From the NCBI GenBank assembly GCA_913774725.1, contig CAJYIG010000198.1:1-5493 (forward strand): 5,493 nt of DNA. The letters are read 5' to 3'. Source of the DNA: an uncultured Curtobacterium sp. (GTDB lineage Bacteria > Actinomycetota > Actinomycetes > Actinomycetales > Microbacteriaceae). Under the pieces are notes generated by a model, which saw nothing but the letters and a program-made list of their open reading frames with translations, did not search any database and was not told the DNA's origin. Position numbers and translations under genes: made by a program. This document shows, one piece after another, positions 1-5,493 of this stretch; position 1 is the stretch's first letter, and the number at the start of each line of letters is the position of its first letter.

Positions 1-103
1 CGCCGTGGTCCGTCCACACGTGGCCGGCGACGACGGCGACGAGGCCGAGCACCCTGAGGAGGTCGATACCTGCCGCACGCGTCTGATGTCCCACACGTGA
101 CAT
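1..103 (-). CDS. Acyltransferase-3 family membrane protein, N-terminal fragment
   Basis: Only the first 34 codons are inside the window; the rest lies beyond the left edge. The reverse strand from the ATG at 103-101 gives a short polar N-terminus followed by GIDLLRVLGLVAVVAGHVW (residues 12-30). A charged residue, then IDxLR, then a hydrophobic helix ending in V-x-x-H is the usual start of acyltransferase-3 (OafA/NodX-like) integral membrane proteins, whose first-helix histidine (here H28) is conserved. Members move acetyl or other acyl groups onto surface sugars, lipids or cell-wall polymers; the substrate cannot be told here. No Shine-Dalgarno precedes the ATG. A -10-like TACAAT (107-102) touches the ATG and lies 7 nt before an in-frame GTG at 94, so a leaderless GTG start is equally possible. 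The family call rests on one short motif. Confidence 0.7.
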   Translation of the reverse strand, partial: MSRVGHQTRAAGIDLLRVLGLVAVVAGHVWTDHG

Positions 104-107
104 TGTA
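102..107 (-). promoter_or_regulatory. Candidate -10 box for the acyltransferase gene
   Basis: TACAAT on the reverse strand matches the actinobacterial TANNNT -10 consensus. Seven bases separate it from the in-frame GTG at 94, the normal geometry for leaderless transcripts. A 17-bp spacer leads back to TTCCGT (125-130), a poor -35 match. A 5-bp dyad, ATGTC (86-90) and GACAT (99-103), overlaps this site and could be an operator, though it is short enough to be chance. Confidence 0.4.
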
Positions 108-425
108 CGCTGGTGGAGCACGGGACGGAAGGAGCGGAAGTCCCGTGAAGACATCCAGGGTGACGAGCGTTCCGCCGGCCAGCCGTTCGGCGACATCGCG
201 ACGTTGCGCAGCCGGGGCGTCGGCGCAAGGAGGTGTCGGGATCCGTTCGGGCTGCGCACAGCGCGAGCGCAGACGACGGGGCCGGATCCTGCACATCCGT
301 GCGGGTTCGCGCGGATCGGACCGGAAGCGTGGACACGTCACCCGTCCCGGTGTCACGATCGGTGTACGACCGGCTGGTTACCGCGTCGAGTGCTCGGAAC
401 GCCTCCTGATCCGCGTTCCACGCGC
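104..425. other. Intergenic stretch without a convincing protein gene
   Basis: Open frames cross this stretch on both strands, but their translations are Arg/Ser/Thr/Pro-rich, match no family I recognise, and on the plus strand continue through the tRNA gene, so I do not call them. What can be seen: a 7-bp inverted repeat at 119-147, a 7-bp hairpin around 298-315 (one G.U pair, loop GGTT), and a 6-bp stem near 252-272. The stretch ends at the strong hairpin at 426-460. No repeat, insertion sequence or copy of the tRNA 3' end (attachment site) was found. It may simply be spacer, or hold an unrecognised small RNA. Confidence 0.5.
119..147. repeat. 7-bp inverted repeat, possible operator or RNA hairpin
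   Basis: CACGGGA (119-125) and TCCCGTG (141-147) are perfect reverse complements separated by 15 bases. The repeat lies just upstream of the acyltransferase promoter. It would also sit at the extreme 5' end of any plus-strand RNA started from TACGCT (106-111). Its function is unknown. Confidence 0.4.
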
Positions 426-460
426 CGAAGGGCCCGGACGGATCCCGTCCGGGCCCTTCG
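426..460. terminator. Perfect 16-bp hairpin, likely terminator near the tRNA 3' end
   Basis: The arms at 426-441 and 445-460 are perfect complements around a 3-base ATC loop and contain the block GGGCCCGGACGG. The hairpin begins 18 nt beyond the tRNA-Thr 3' end, so it is well placed to terminate that transcript on the minus strand. Neither side has a real T tract. The plus-side tail (TTCGTC at 457-462) resembles the tail of the csp terminator at 3908-3935, so it may also, or mainly, stop plus-strand transcription. Many high-GC actinobacterial terminators lack a U tract. Confidence 0.75.
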
Positions 461-477
461 TCATCTGCGTCGTGCGG

Positions 478-550
478 GGCCGGCAGCGGGACTCGAACCC
501 GCAACCCCCGTATTACAAGTACGGTGCGCTACCAATTGCGCCATGCCGGC
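478..550 (-). tRNA. tRNA-Thr (anticodon UGU)
   Basis: Read on the minus strand, the cloverleaf is complete: acceptor stem GCCGGCA/TGCCGGC (7 bp), D stem GCGC/GCGC with an AATTGGTA loop, anticodon stem CCGTA/TACGG with loop CTTGTAA, 5-base variable loop, and T stem GCGGG/CCCGC with loop TTCGAGT. The anticodon is TGT, reading ACA and, by wobble, other Thr codons. The G1-C72 and C2-G71 pairs are known threonine identity elements in E. coli. CCA is not encoded; the bases after the acceptor stem are C, C, C. Position 73 (the discriminator, window base 478) is therefore C, where E. coli tRNA-Thr has A. The gene lies downstream of msrB on the same strand and ends shortly before the 426-460 hairpin. 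Confidence 0.95.
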
Positions 551-551
551 T

Positions 552-580
552 GACGCGCCCATCCTAGCGGCGGGCGCGTC
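552..580 (-). terminator. 9-bp hairpin between msrB and tRNA-Thr
   Basis: GACGCGCCC (552-560) and GGGCGCGTC (572-580) are perfect complements with an 11-base loop, starting 6 nt past the msrB stop. No T tract follows; the tRNA begins almost at once. It could terminate msrB or form a processing stem if msrB and the tRNA share a transcript. Its loop carries the likely tRNA -10 box. Confidence 0.55.
561..566 (-). promoter_or_regulatory. Candidate -10 box of the tRNA-Thr gene
   Basis: TAGGAT on the minus strand fits TANNNT. Initiation about 7 nt downstream would fall near 553, three or four bases before the mature tRNA 5' end at 550. It lies in the loop of the 552-580 hairpin. No good -35 is seen: TGATGG at 589-584, 17 bp away, is weak and overlaps the msrB stop codon. 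Confidence 0.5.
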
Positions 581-586
581 GGACCA

Positions 587-994
587 TCACTCGGTCGGCT
601 CGGCCGAGAAGTTCAGCGACAGTGAGTTCATGCAGTAGCGGTCACCCGTCGGGGTGCCGAAGCCGTCGGGGAACACGTGCCCGAGGTGCGAGCCGCAGTT
701 CGCGCAGCGGACCTCGGTGCGGACCATGCCGAGCGACTTGTCCTCGATGAGCTGCACGGCCTCGGGCCGCACCGACTCGTAGAACGACGGCCAGCCGCAG
801 CCGGAGTCGAACTTCGTGCCGCTCTTGAACAGCTCCGCGCCGCACGCCGCACACGTGTAGATGCCGGCGCGCTCCTCGTCGAGCAGCTCACCCGTCCACG
901 GACGCTCGGTCCCGGCCTGCCGGAGCACGGCGTACTGGTCCGGGGAGAGCTCCTCGCGCCACTGGGCGTCCGACTTGTCGACGTTGTACGCCAT
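587..994 (-). CDS. msrB: Peptide-methionine (R)-S-oxide reductase MsrB
   Basis: This cytoplasmic enzyme reduces methionine-R-sulfoxide in proteins, free or bound, back to methionine with thioredoxin as the usual reductant, repairing oxidative damage. The 135-residue length is normal for a single-domain MsrB. Visible motifs are two zinc-binding pairs, CAAC (C48, C51) and CANC (C97, C100); SGCGWPSF (64-71) with the likely resolving C66; HLGHVF (103-108); and RYCMNS (119-124) with catalytic C121. The 55-residue gap between C66 and C121 equals that in two-cysteine MsrBs, so both redox cysteines are present. The ATG at 994 has a strong AGGAGG (1005-1000) five bases upstream. The gene is divergent from the ElaA-like gene (65 bp apart) and is followed by the tRNA-Thr gene on the same strand. 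I cannot assign its promoter. There is no MsrA domain or fusion. Confidence 0.97.
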   Translation of the reverse strand: MAYNVDKSDAQWREELSPDQYAVLRQAGTERPWTGELLDEERAGIYTCAACGAELFKSGTKFDSGCGWPSFYESVRPEAVQLIEDKSLGMVRTEVRCANCGSHLGHVFPDGFGTPTGDRYCMNSLSLNFSAEPTE

Positions 995-999
995 TGCTT

Positions 1000-1005
1000 C
1001 CTCCT
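1000..1005 (-). promoter_or_regulatory. msrB ribosome binding site
   Basis: AGGAGG on the minus strand lies 5 nt before the msrB ATG. It is the strongest Shine-Dalgarno in the window and fixes that start. Confidence 0.85.
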
Positions 1006-1046
1006 GCTTCCGGTCGGGACTCGATGGTGATGCCCGACCCCTTCAG

Positions 1047-1052
1047 TAAACT
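1047..1052 (+). promoter_or_regulatory. -10 box for a leaderless elaA-like transcript
   Basis: TAAACT fits TANNNT and ends exactly 7 nt before the ATG at 1060, so transcription would begin at or next to the start codon. No Shine-Dalgarno precedes this ATG, which agrees with leaderless translation. The -35 region about 17 bp upstream (ATGGTG, 1024-1029) is weak. Confidence 0.6.
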
Positions 1053-1059
1053 CGCGACG

Positions 1060-1527
1060 ATGTCCGAGCATTCCGTCCGCCACGCCCGCTGGACCCGCCT
1101 GACGACGGACGAACTGTACGGCATCGTGCGGCTGCGGAACCGCGTCTTCGCGCTCGAGCAGCGGGTCACCGCCGAGGACCTCGACGGCCGCGACCGCGAG
1201 CCCGACACCGAGCACTGGTGGTTCGGAGCGGACACCGATCCGGTCGGGTACCTCCGCCTGGTCCGGCCCGCCCCGGAGGAGGCGCACCCCGCCGGGTCCG
1301 CCGTGCCGGCCTGGGTGATCGGGCGGGTCGCCACCCACCCCGACCACCGCGGGCGGGGGATCGCCGGCCGTCTGGTCGCCGCCGTGCTCGACGCACACGG
1401 GCACGAGCCGTTCGTCCTGCACGCCCAGGAGTACGTCGCGGGACTCTACGAGCGTCACGGCTTCGTCCGGTTCGGCGCACCGTACGACGAGGCCGGCATC
1501 CGCCACGTCGGCATGCACCGCCCGTGA
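1060..1527 (+). CDS. GNAT family N-acetyltransferase, ElaA type
   Basis: The 155-residue protein lines up with E. coli ElaA (about 153 residues) over its whole length: ELYGIVRLRNRVFALEQ (18-34) matches the family's LYxxxxLRxxVFxxEQ block, followed by a DLDGRD segment (40-45). IGRVATHPDHRGRGIAGRL (87-105) is the acetyl-CoA pyrophosphate loop, with R97-x-x-G100-x-A102 fitting R/Q-x-x-G-x-G/A. The region LYERHGFVRFG (129-139) is the usual GNAT C-terminal motif, and GIRHVGM (146-152) is the ElaA-type ending. GNAT enzymes transfer acetyl from acetyl-CoA to an amine; the ElaA substrate is not established. I chose the ATG at 1060 because homology begins there and a -10 box sits 7 nt upstream; in-frame TTG 994 and ATG 1024 or 1030 would add unrelated residues. 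The stop overlaps the next start. Confidence 0.88.
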   Translation: MSEHSVRHARWTRLTTDELYGIVRLRNRVFALEQRVTAEDLDGRDREPDTEHWWFGADTDPVGYLRLVRPAPEEAHPAGSAVPAWVIGRVATHPDHRGRGIAGRLVAAVLDAHGHEPFVLHAQEYVAGLYERHGFVRFGAPYDEAGIRHVGMHRP

Positions 1528-2537
1528 CCGGCACGCGAGAGCGCTGGGCCGCCTACGCGGAACGCATCGCCACGGTCTCGCCCTCGTACGCCGCCTGGGC
1601 ACGGTCGGTCGACGACGACCTCGTCGCGCTCCTCGACGCGGTACCGGAGCAGCAGCGGCAGCCCGAGCTGGTCTTCGCGGTCGCGCGGCGGCTCGGTGCG
1701 GACCCGGTGGACCCCGGGTCGCTGCGTGCGCTCGGCCGGGAGGCGCGCCCCGCCCTGGTGACGGCCCTCACCACCGCCACGGTGCAGGCGAACGACCCGC
1801 GGCGGCTCGGTCCCGTCGTCCCGGTCCTGCAGGCGCTCGCCGCCGCCGTAGCGCAGGTCGGCGACACGCGACCGCTCGGACTCGTCGACGCCGGTGCAGC
1901 GGCGGGGCTCTGCTCGGTCCCGGACCGGGTCACGCTCGACCACCGCGGCCCGGACGGCGTCGTCCGCGTGCACACCGCCGTCGCCGAGCCGTCCGTGCAC
2001 CTGACGGTCGAGGCCAGCGGGACGGTGCCCGAGCCGACGACCACACCGATCCGCATCGGCGCGCGGGTCGCCCTCGACCCGGACCCGATCGACCTCGCCG
2101 AGCCCGGGGCGTTCGACCGCCTGGTGGAGGCCGTGCCGCCCGAGGCGACGGACCGCACCGCCCTGATGCGCGAGGCGGCGCGCGCGACGCTCGCCGTGCC
2201 TCCCGTCCGGATCCGCGGCGTGCTGCCCGGCGACCTCGACCGTGCCCTGGACGCGCTGCCGGACGACGTCCGACCCGTGGTGCTCACCACCGGGACGCTC
2301 GTCTACGTGCCGGGGCCGGACCGCCAGCGCGTGGTCGACCGACTGGTGGAGCGCGGCGTGCACTGGGTGGCCCTCGAGCGCACCGGGATCCTGCGCGGGG
2401 TGGCCGCGACGCTGCCCGACGACGTCGACGCAGCGGACCCGGACGCGTTCGCGACGGTCTCGCTCGACGGGGTCGCGCTGGCGGTGTGCGACCCGTTCGG
2501 CGTGCGCGTCCGGTGGTTCCGTCGACCGGGAGCCTGA
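1524..2537 (+). CDS. DUF2332 family protein
   Basis: This 337-residue protein is from an uncharacterised family common in Actinobacteria. The recognisable parts are TVQANDPRR (86-94), corresponding to the family's VQTNE region; GLVDAGAAAGL (119-129), matching the usual EIGASAGLNL block; RIGARVALDPDPIDL (177-191); a conserved VVLTTGTLVYVP segment (252-263); and a C-terminal CDPFGVRVRW (322-331) like the DPHGxWLxW ending. The glycine-rich block after a hydrophobic strand looks like motif I of class I S-adenosylmethionine methyltransferases, so a methyltransferase-like fold is possible, but this is inference. The usual Asn-Leu after AAGL is replaced by Cys-Ser and the usual W-D-R-Y is missing, so this copy may be divergent. 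The GTG at 1524 overlaps the acetyltransferase stop as GTGA, which implies translational coupling. In-frame starts further upstream lie inside the acetyltransferase and give Arg/Pro-rich shadow sequence. Confidence 0.85.
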   Translation: MTGTRERWAAYAERIATVSPSYAAWARSVDDDLVALLDAVPEQQRQPELVFAVARRLGADPVDPGSLRALGREARPALVTALTTATVQANDPRRLGPVVPVLQALAAAVAQVGDTRPLGLVDAGAAAGLCSVPDRVTLDHRGPDGVVRVHTAVAEPSVHLTVEASGTVPEPTTTPIRIGARVALDPDPIDLAEPGAFDRLVEAVPPEATDRTALMREAARATLAVPPVRIRGVLPGDLDRALDALPDDVRPVVLTTGTLVYVPGPDRQRVVDRLVERGVHWVALERTGILRGVAATLPDDVDAADPDAFATVSLDGVALAVCDPFGVRVRWFRRPGA

Positions 2538-2539
2538 AC

Positions 2540-2609
2540 CGGGTCTCGCGACAGTCCAGCCGCGTGCCAGGGTCGGACCGCCGGGCACCCCTACGATGTG
2601 CGAGACCCG
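2540..2609. repeat. 10-bp inverted repeat spanning the DUF3263 promoter region
   Basis: CGGGTCTCGC (2540-2549) and GCGAGACCCG (2600-2609) are perfect reverse complements separated by 50 bases. The left arm begins two bases past the DUF2332 stop; the right arm covers the predicted start point of the DUF3263 transcript. A smaller GTGCC/GGCAC pair (about 2564-2587) lies inside. It could be a long-looped terminator for the upstream pair of genes or a two-site operator. Confidence 0.45.
2592..2597 (+). promoter_or_regulatory. Candidate -10 box for the DUF3263/LytR_C operon
   Basis: TACGAT fits TANNNT and lies in the gap after the DUF2332 gene. Predicted initiation is near 2604-2605, giving a leader of about 30 nt to the GTG at 2635. 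I see no clear -35 box. Confidence 0.5.
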
Positions 2610-2634
2610 TGACCGAACCGTGACCGGAAGTGCC

Positions 2635-2928
2635 GTGACCGCCCTCCCCACCGACGAGCTCAGCGAGCTCGACAAGCGCGTGCTCGCGTTCGAGCACGAC
2701 CGGGCGCGACACGACCGCACCAAGGAAGCGGAGATCCGGGTCGCGTTCGACATGTCGCCGGCGCGCTACTACCAGGTGCTCGACCGCGTGATCGACCTGC
2801 CCGCCGCACTCGCGTTCGACCCGCAGCTGGTCGGACGACTGCAGCGGCTGCGGCACGCCCGCACCCGAGCACGGGCGGCGCGCACGTTCGTCGCCCCCGC
2901 GCCCGATCCCCGTGAAGAGGAACGATGA
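2635..2928 (+). CDS. DUF3263 domain protein
   Basis: This is a small (97-residue), basic, probably soluble protein. LSELDKRVLAFEHDRARH (9-26) followed by KEAEIRVAFDMSPARYYQVL (30-49) and DPQLVGRLQRLRHARTRARA (62-81) is the signature of DUF3263, an uncharacterised actinobacterial family. The middle segment, a helix, a turn at F-D-M-S and a second helix with R-Y-Y, resembles a helix-turn-helix, and the arginine-rich C-terminus would suit nucleic-acid binding; both are inference. Start choice is uncertain. The GTG at 2635 has GGAAG (2626-2630) four bases upstream; GTG 2620 lacks a ribosome binding site, and ATG 2596 overlaps the -10 box and would lie upstream of the predicted transcript start. 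The stop overlaps the next ATG as ATGA, so the two genes are probably translationally coupled. Confidence 0.87.
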   Translation: MTALPTDELSELDKRVLAFEHDRARHDRTKEAEIRVAFDMSPARYYQVLDRVIDLPAALAFDPQLVGRLQRLRHARTRARAARTFVAPAPDPREEER

Positions 2929-3503
2929 CCGAGAGATTCCCGCGAGACCGGTTCGACGACGTCACCGACGGCCCCCGGGTGGGAGCGCACCGCGGTGCCC
3001 GTCGTCGCGGGCGTGGGTGGATCGCGTTCGCCTGGGGCGCCCTGGCCACCGGCGTGCTCGTGCTCGTGGGTGTGCTCGTGCTCGCGCTGCTGAACGGCAG
3101 CTACTCGTTCCCGGGGTCGACCTCGTCGCCACGCCCCTCGTCGAGCCCCTCGGCGTCCGCAGCGCCGTCGGAGACCCCGTCGACGCCCGCGTCCGAGGAG
3201 CCGAGTGCGGCGGAGCCGTCGGCGCAGGGCACGACGAGCGTGGTCGTGCTGAACGGCACGACGACCACCGGTCTGGCCGCCCGTGGCAGCCGCGCGCTGA
3301 CCGCCGCCGGCTGGAAGGTCACGTCGACGGGGGACGCCGGGACGACGGGGGCGACGACGTCGGTCGTGTACTACCAGCAGCCCGAGCAGCAGGCCGTGGC
3401 GCAGGGGGTGGCGAAGGCCCTCGGCATCGCGACGGTGGAGCAGTCGTCGGCGTTCCCGAACGCCGATGTCAGCGTCGTGCTCGGCGCTGACTACGGCGGC
3501 TGA
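2925..3503 (+). CDS. Membrane-anchored LytR_C domain protein
   Basis: The 192-residue protein has a polar, Arg-rich cytoplasmic N-terminus (1-31), one transmembrane helix (about 32-56), a Ser/Pro/Ala/Thr-rich extracytoplasmic linker (about 62-102) and a C-terminal LytR_C domain (about 105-188): VVVLNGT at 107-112, [17 protein letters not shown] (116-132), VVYY (147-150) and [10 protein letters not shown] (181-190). Positive residues before the helix put the domain outside the membrane. LytR_C occurs at the end of some LytR-CpsA-Psr cell-wall ligases; here the catalytic LCP domain is absent, as in M. tuberculosis Rv0431 (VirR), a membrane protein linked to envelope integrity and vesicle release. 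A cell-wall scaffold role is inference. The ATG at 2925 has GAGGA (2917-2921) nearby and overlaps the DUF3263 stop. Confidence 0.87.
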   Translation: MTERFPRDRFDDVTDGPRVGAHRGARRRGRGWIAFAWGALATGVLVLVGVLVLALLNGSYSFPGSTSSPRPSSSPSASAAPSETPSTPASEEPSAAEPSAQGTTSVVVLNGTTTTGLAARGSRALTAAGWKVTSTGDAGTTGATTSVVYYQQPEQQAVAQGVAKALGIATVEQSSAFPNADVSVVLGADYGG

Positions 3504-3511
3504 CGCACGAT

Positions 3512-3528
3512 CCCCGGGATCACCGGGG
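3512..3528 (+). terminator. Short GC hairpin after the LytR_C gene
   Basis: CCCCGG (3512-3517) and CCGGGG (3523-3528) form a 6-bp stem with loop GATCA, eight bases past the stop codon; GGTTT follows at 3532-3536. This is a weak terminator candidate. It may act together with the larger inverted repeats at 3542-3601. Confidence 0.4.
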
Positions 3529-3541
3529 CCCGGTTTGTGAC

Positions 3542-3601
3542 AGGGGTGTTTCGGGCACGTTGATTCTTGACGGAATCGGCGTGAAAGAACGTCACACCCC
3601 T
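3542..3601 (+). repeat. Nested inverted repeats upstream of csp
   Basis: The outer arms AGGGGTGT (3542-3549) and ACACCCCT (3594-3601) are perfect complements. Inside them, CACGTTGATTC (3556-3566) and GAATCGGCGTG (3573-3583) pair over 11 bp as RNA, with two G.U pairs and a 6-base loop. The structure may end the DUF3263/LytR_C transcript, or belong to a long csp leader if csp transcription begins further upstream. Confidence 0.45.
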
Positions 3602-3629
3602 TGCCTTGCCGCGGTTGTTGCACGAGAGT
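3601..3629 (+). promoter_or_regulatory. Candidate csp promoter
   Basis: TTGCCT (3601-3606) and GAGAGT (3624-3629) are 17 bp apart. The -35 matches TTGACA at four of six positions; the -10 keeps only the A and T of TANNNT. Initiation near 3636 would leave a leader of about 50 nt. No TA dinucleotide exists anywhere between 3504 and 3685, so a standard -10 box is impossible here and this assignment is tentative. Confidence 0.35.
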
Positions 3630-3685
3630 CATCGCCAGACGGCGACGGCGTCGTTCGCAACAGCAGCACCAGGGAGCAAGAGATC

Positions 3686-3889
3686 ATGGCCAACGGAACC
3701 GTGAAGTGGTTCAACGCCGAGAAGGGCTTCGGCTTCATCACCGTGGATGGAGGGGGCCAGGACGTGTTCGTGCACTACTCGGCAATCGACATGTCGGGGT
3801 ACAAGGTCCTCGAGGAGGGCCAGGCGGTCACCTTCGACGTCGGCACCGGGGCCAAGGGCCCGCAGGCAGAGGCGGTCCGTCCCGCCTGA
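3686..3889 (+). CDS. CspA-family cold-shock protein
   Basis: This is a 67-residue single cold-shock domain, the full usual length. KGFGFITV (13-20) is RNP-1 and VFVHYSAI (27-34) contains RNP-2; W8, F15, F17, F28 and H30 are the aromatic nucleic-acid-binding positions. Such proteins bind single-stranded RNA or DNA in the cytoplasm and act as RNA chaperones in cold shock or general growth. The N-terminus [18 protein letters not shown] closely resembles the major actinobacterial Csp proteins. The ATG at 3686 has AGGGAG (3671-3676) nine bases upstream, and the domain begins directly at that start; an in-frame upstream start at 3560 would add 42 unrelated residues. It appears to be transcribed alone, with a gap and inverted repeats before it and a strong terminator after it. 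Cold induction cannot be judged from sequence. Confidence 0.96.
   Translation: MANGTVKWFNAEKGFGFITVDGGGQDVFVHYSAIDMSGYKVLEEGQAVTFDVGTGAKGPQAEAVRPA

Positions 3890-5493
<1,604 letters not shown>

Noticed and set aside
130..190. Partial likeness to a cobalamin riboswitch core (GGAAG...CCGTGAAG...TCC)
   Set aside because: The conserved B12-box bases and the flanking helices do not fit; the likeness covers only scattered short words and there is no downstream cobalamin gene.
104..478. Long stop-free frame on the minus strand across the intergenic gap
   Set aside because: It lies out of frame with the acyltransferase, crosses the tRNA and the strong hairpin, and after the first 40 or so codons its composition becomes non-protein-like. 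Stop-free frames are common at this GC content.
478..550. tRNA-Thr as an integration site for a mobile element
   Set aside because: No second copy of the tRNA 3' end, no integrase gene and no phage-like gene is visible in the window.
97..567. Plus-strand open frame of 156 codons, with an overlapping one at 204-638
   Set aside because: Both read through the tRNA-Thr gene and, in one case, the msrB 3' end; the translations are low-complexity Arg/Ser/Pro with no family likeness.
994..1059. Upstream starts for the ElaA-like gene (TTG 994, ATG 1024, ATG 1030)
   Set aside because: They would add residues outside the conserved family start and would lie upstream of the -10 box; the TTG overlaps the msrB start on the other strand.
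1455..2753. Minus-strand open frame of 432 codons opposite the DUF2332 gene
   Set aside because: It is antisense to a recognisable family with good codon use, and its own translation is Arg/Gly/Asp/His-rich without motifs.

Overview
The window is high-GC DNA with strong G/C preference at third codon positions, GTG as well as ATG starts, TANNNT-type -10 boxes placed for leaderless transcripts, and families typical of Actinobacteria (DUF2332, DUF3263, a LytR_C membrane protein, a stand-alone GroEL under CIRCE control). This points to an actinobacterial chromosome, probably Microbacteriaceae (Curtobacterium or Clavibacter-like). The phylum is well supported; the family and genus are inference.

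Layout. 1-103 (-): first 34 codons of an acyltransferase-3 type membrane protein that runs off the left edge. 104-478: no convincing protein gene; it holds an inverted repeat and a perfect 16-bp hairpin just past the 3' end of a tRNA-Thr(UGU) gene (478-550, -). 587-994 (-): msrB, separated from the tRNA by a 9-bp hairpin whose loop carries the likely tRNA -10 box. 1060-1527 (+): an ElaA-type GNAT acetyltransferase that looks leaderless and overlaps a DUF2332 gene (1524-2537) by four bases. 2635-2928 and 2925-3503 (+): a DUF3263 gene overlapping a gene for a membrane-anchored LytR_C protein. 3686-3889 (+): a 67-residue CspA-family cold-shock protein with a strong terminator. 4166-5493 (+): the first 442 residues of GroEL, with no groES in front of it, behind two CIRCE operators that cover its promoter.

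How the genes work together. This is mainly housekeeping and stress biology: repair of oxidised methionine (MsrB), RNA chaperoning (Csp), protein folding under HrcA/CIRCE heat-shock control (GroEL), and envelope-linked functions (LytR_C protein, acyltransferase). The DUF3263/LytR_C pair upstream of groEL recalls the Mycobacterium tuberculosis Rv0430-Rv0431 region, which lies a few genes before groEL2.

I see no CRISPR array, insertion sequence, phage gene or clear new defence system. The points worth a second look are regulatory: the 104-478 gap, a 10-bp inverted repeat around the DUF3263 promoter, the csp upstream region with nested inverted repeats and no TpA step, the C discriminator of the tRNA, and the long spacing between the groEL ribosome binding site and its start.
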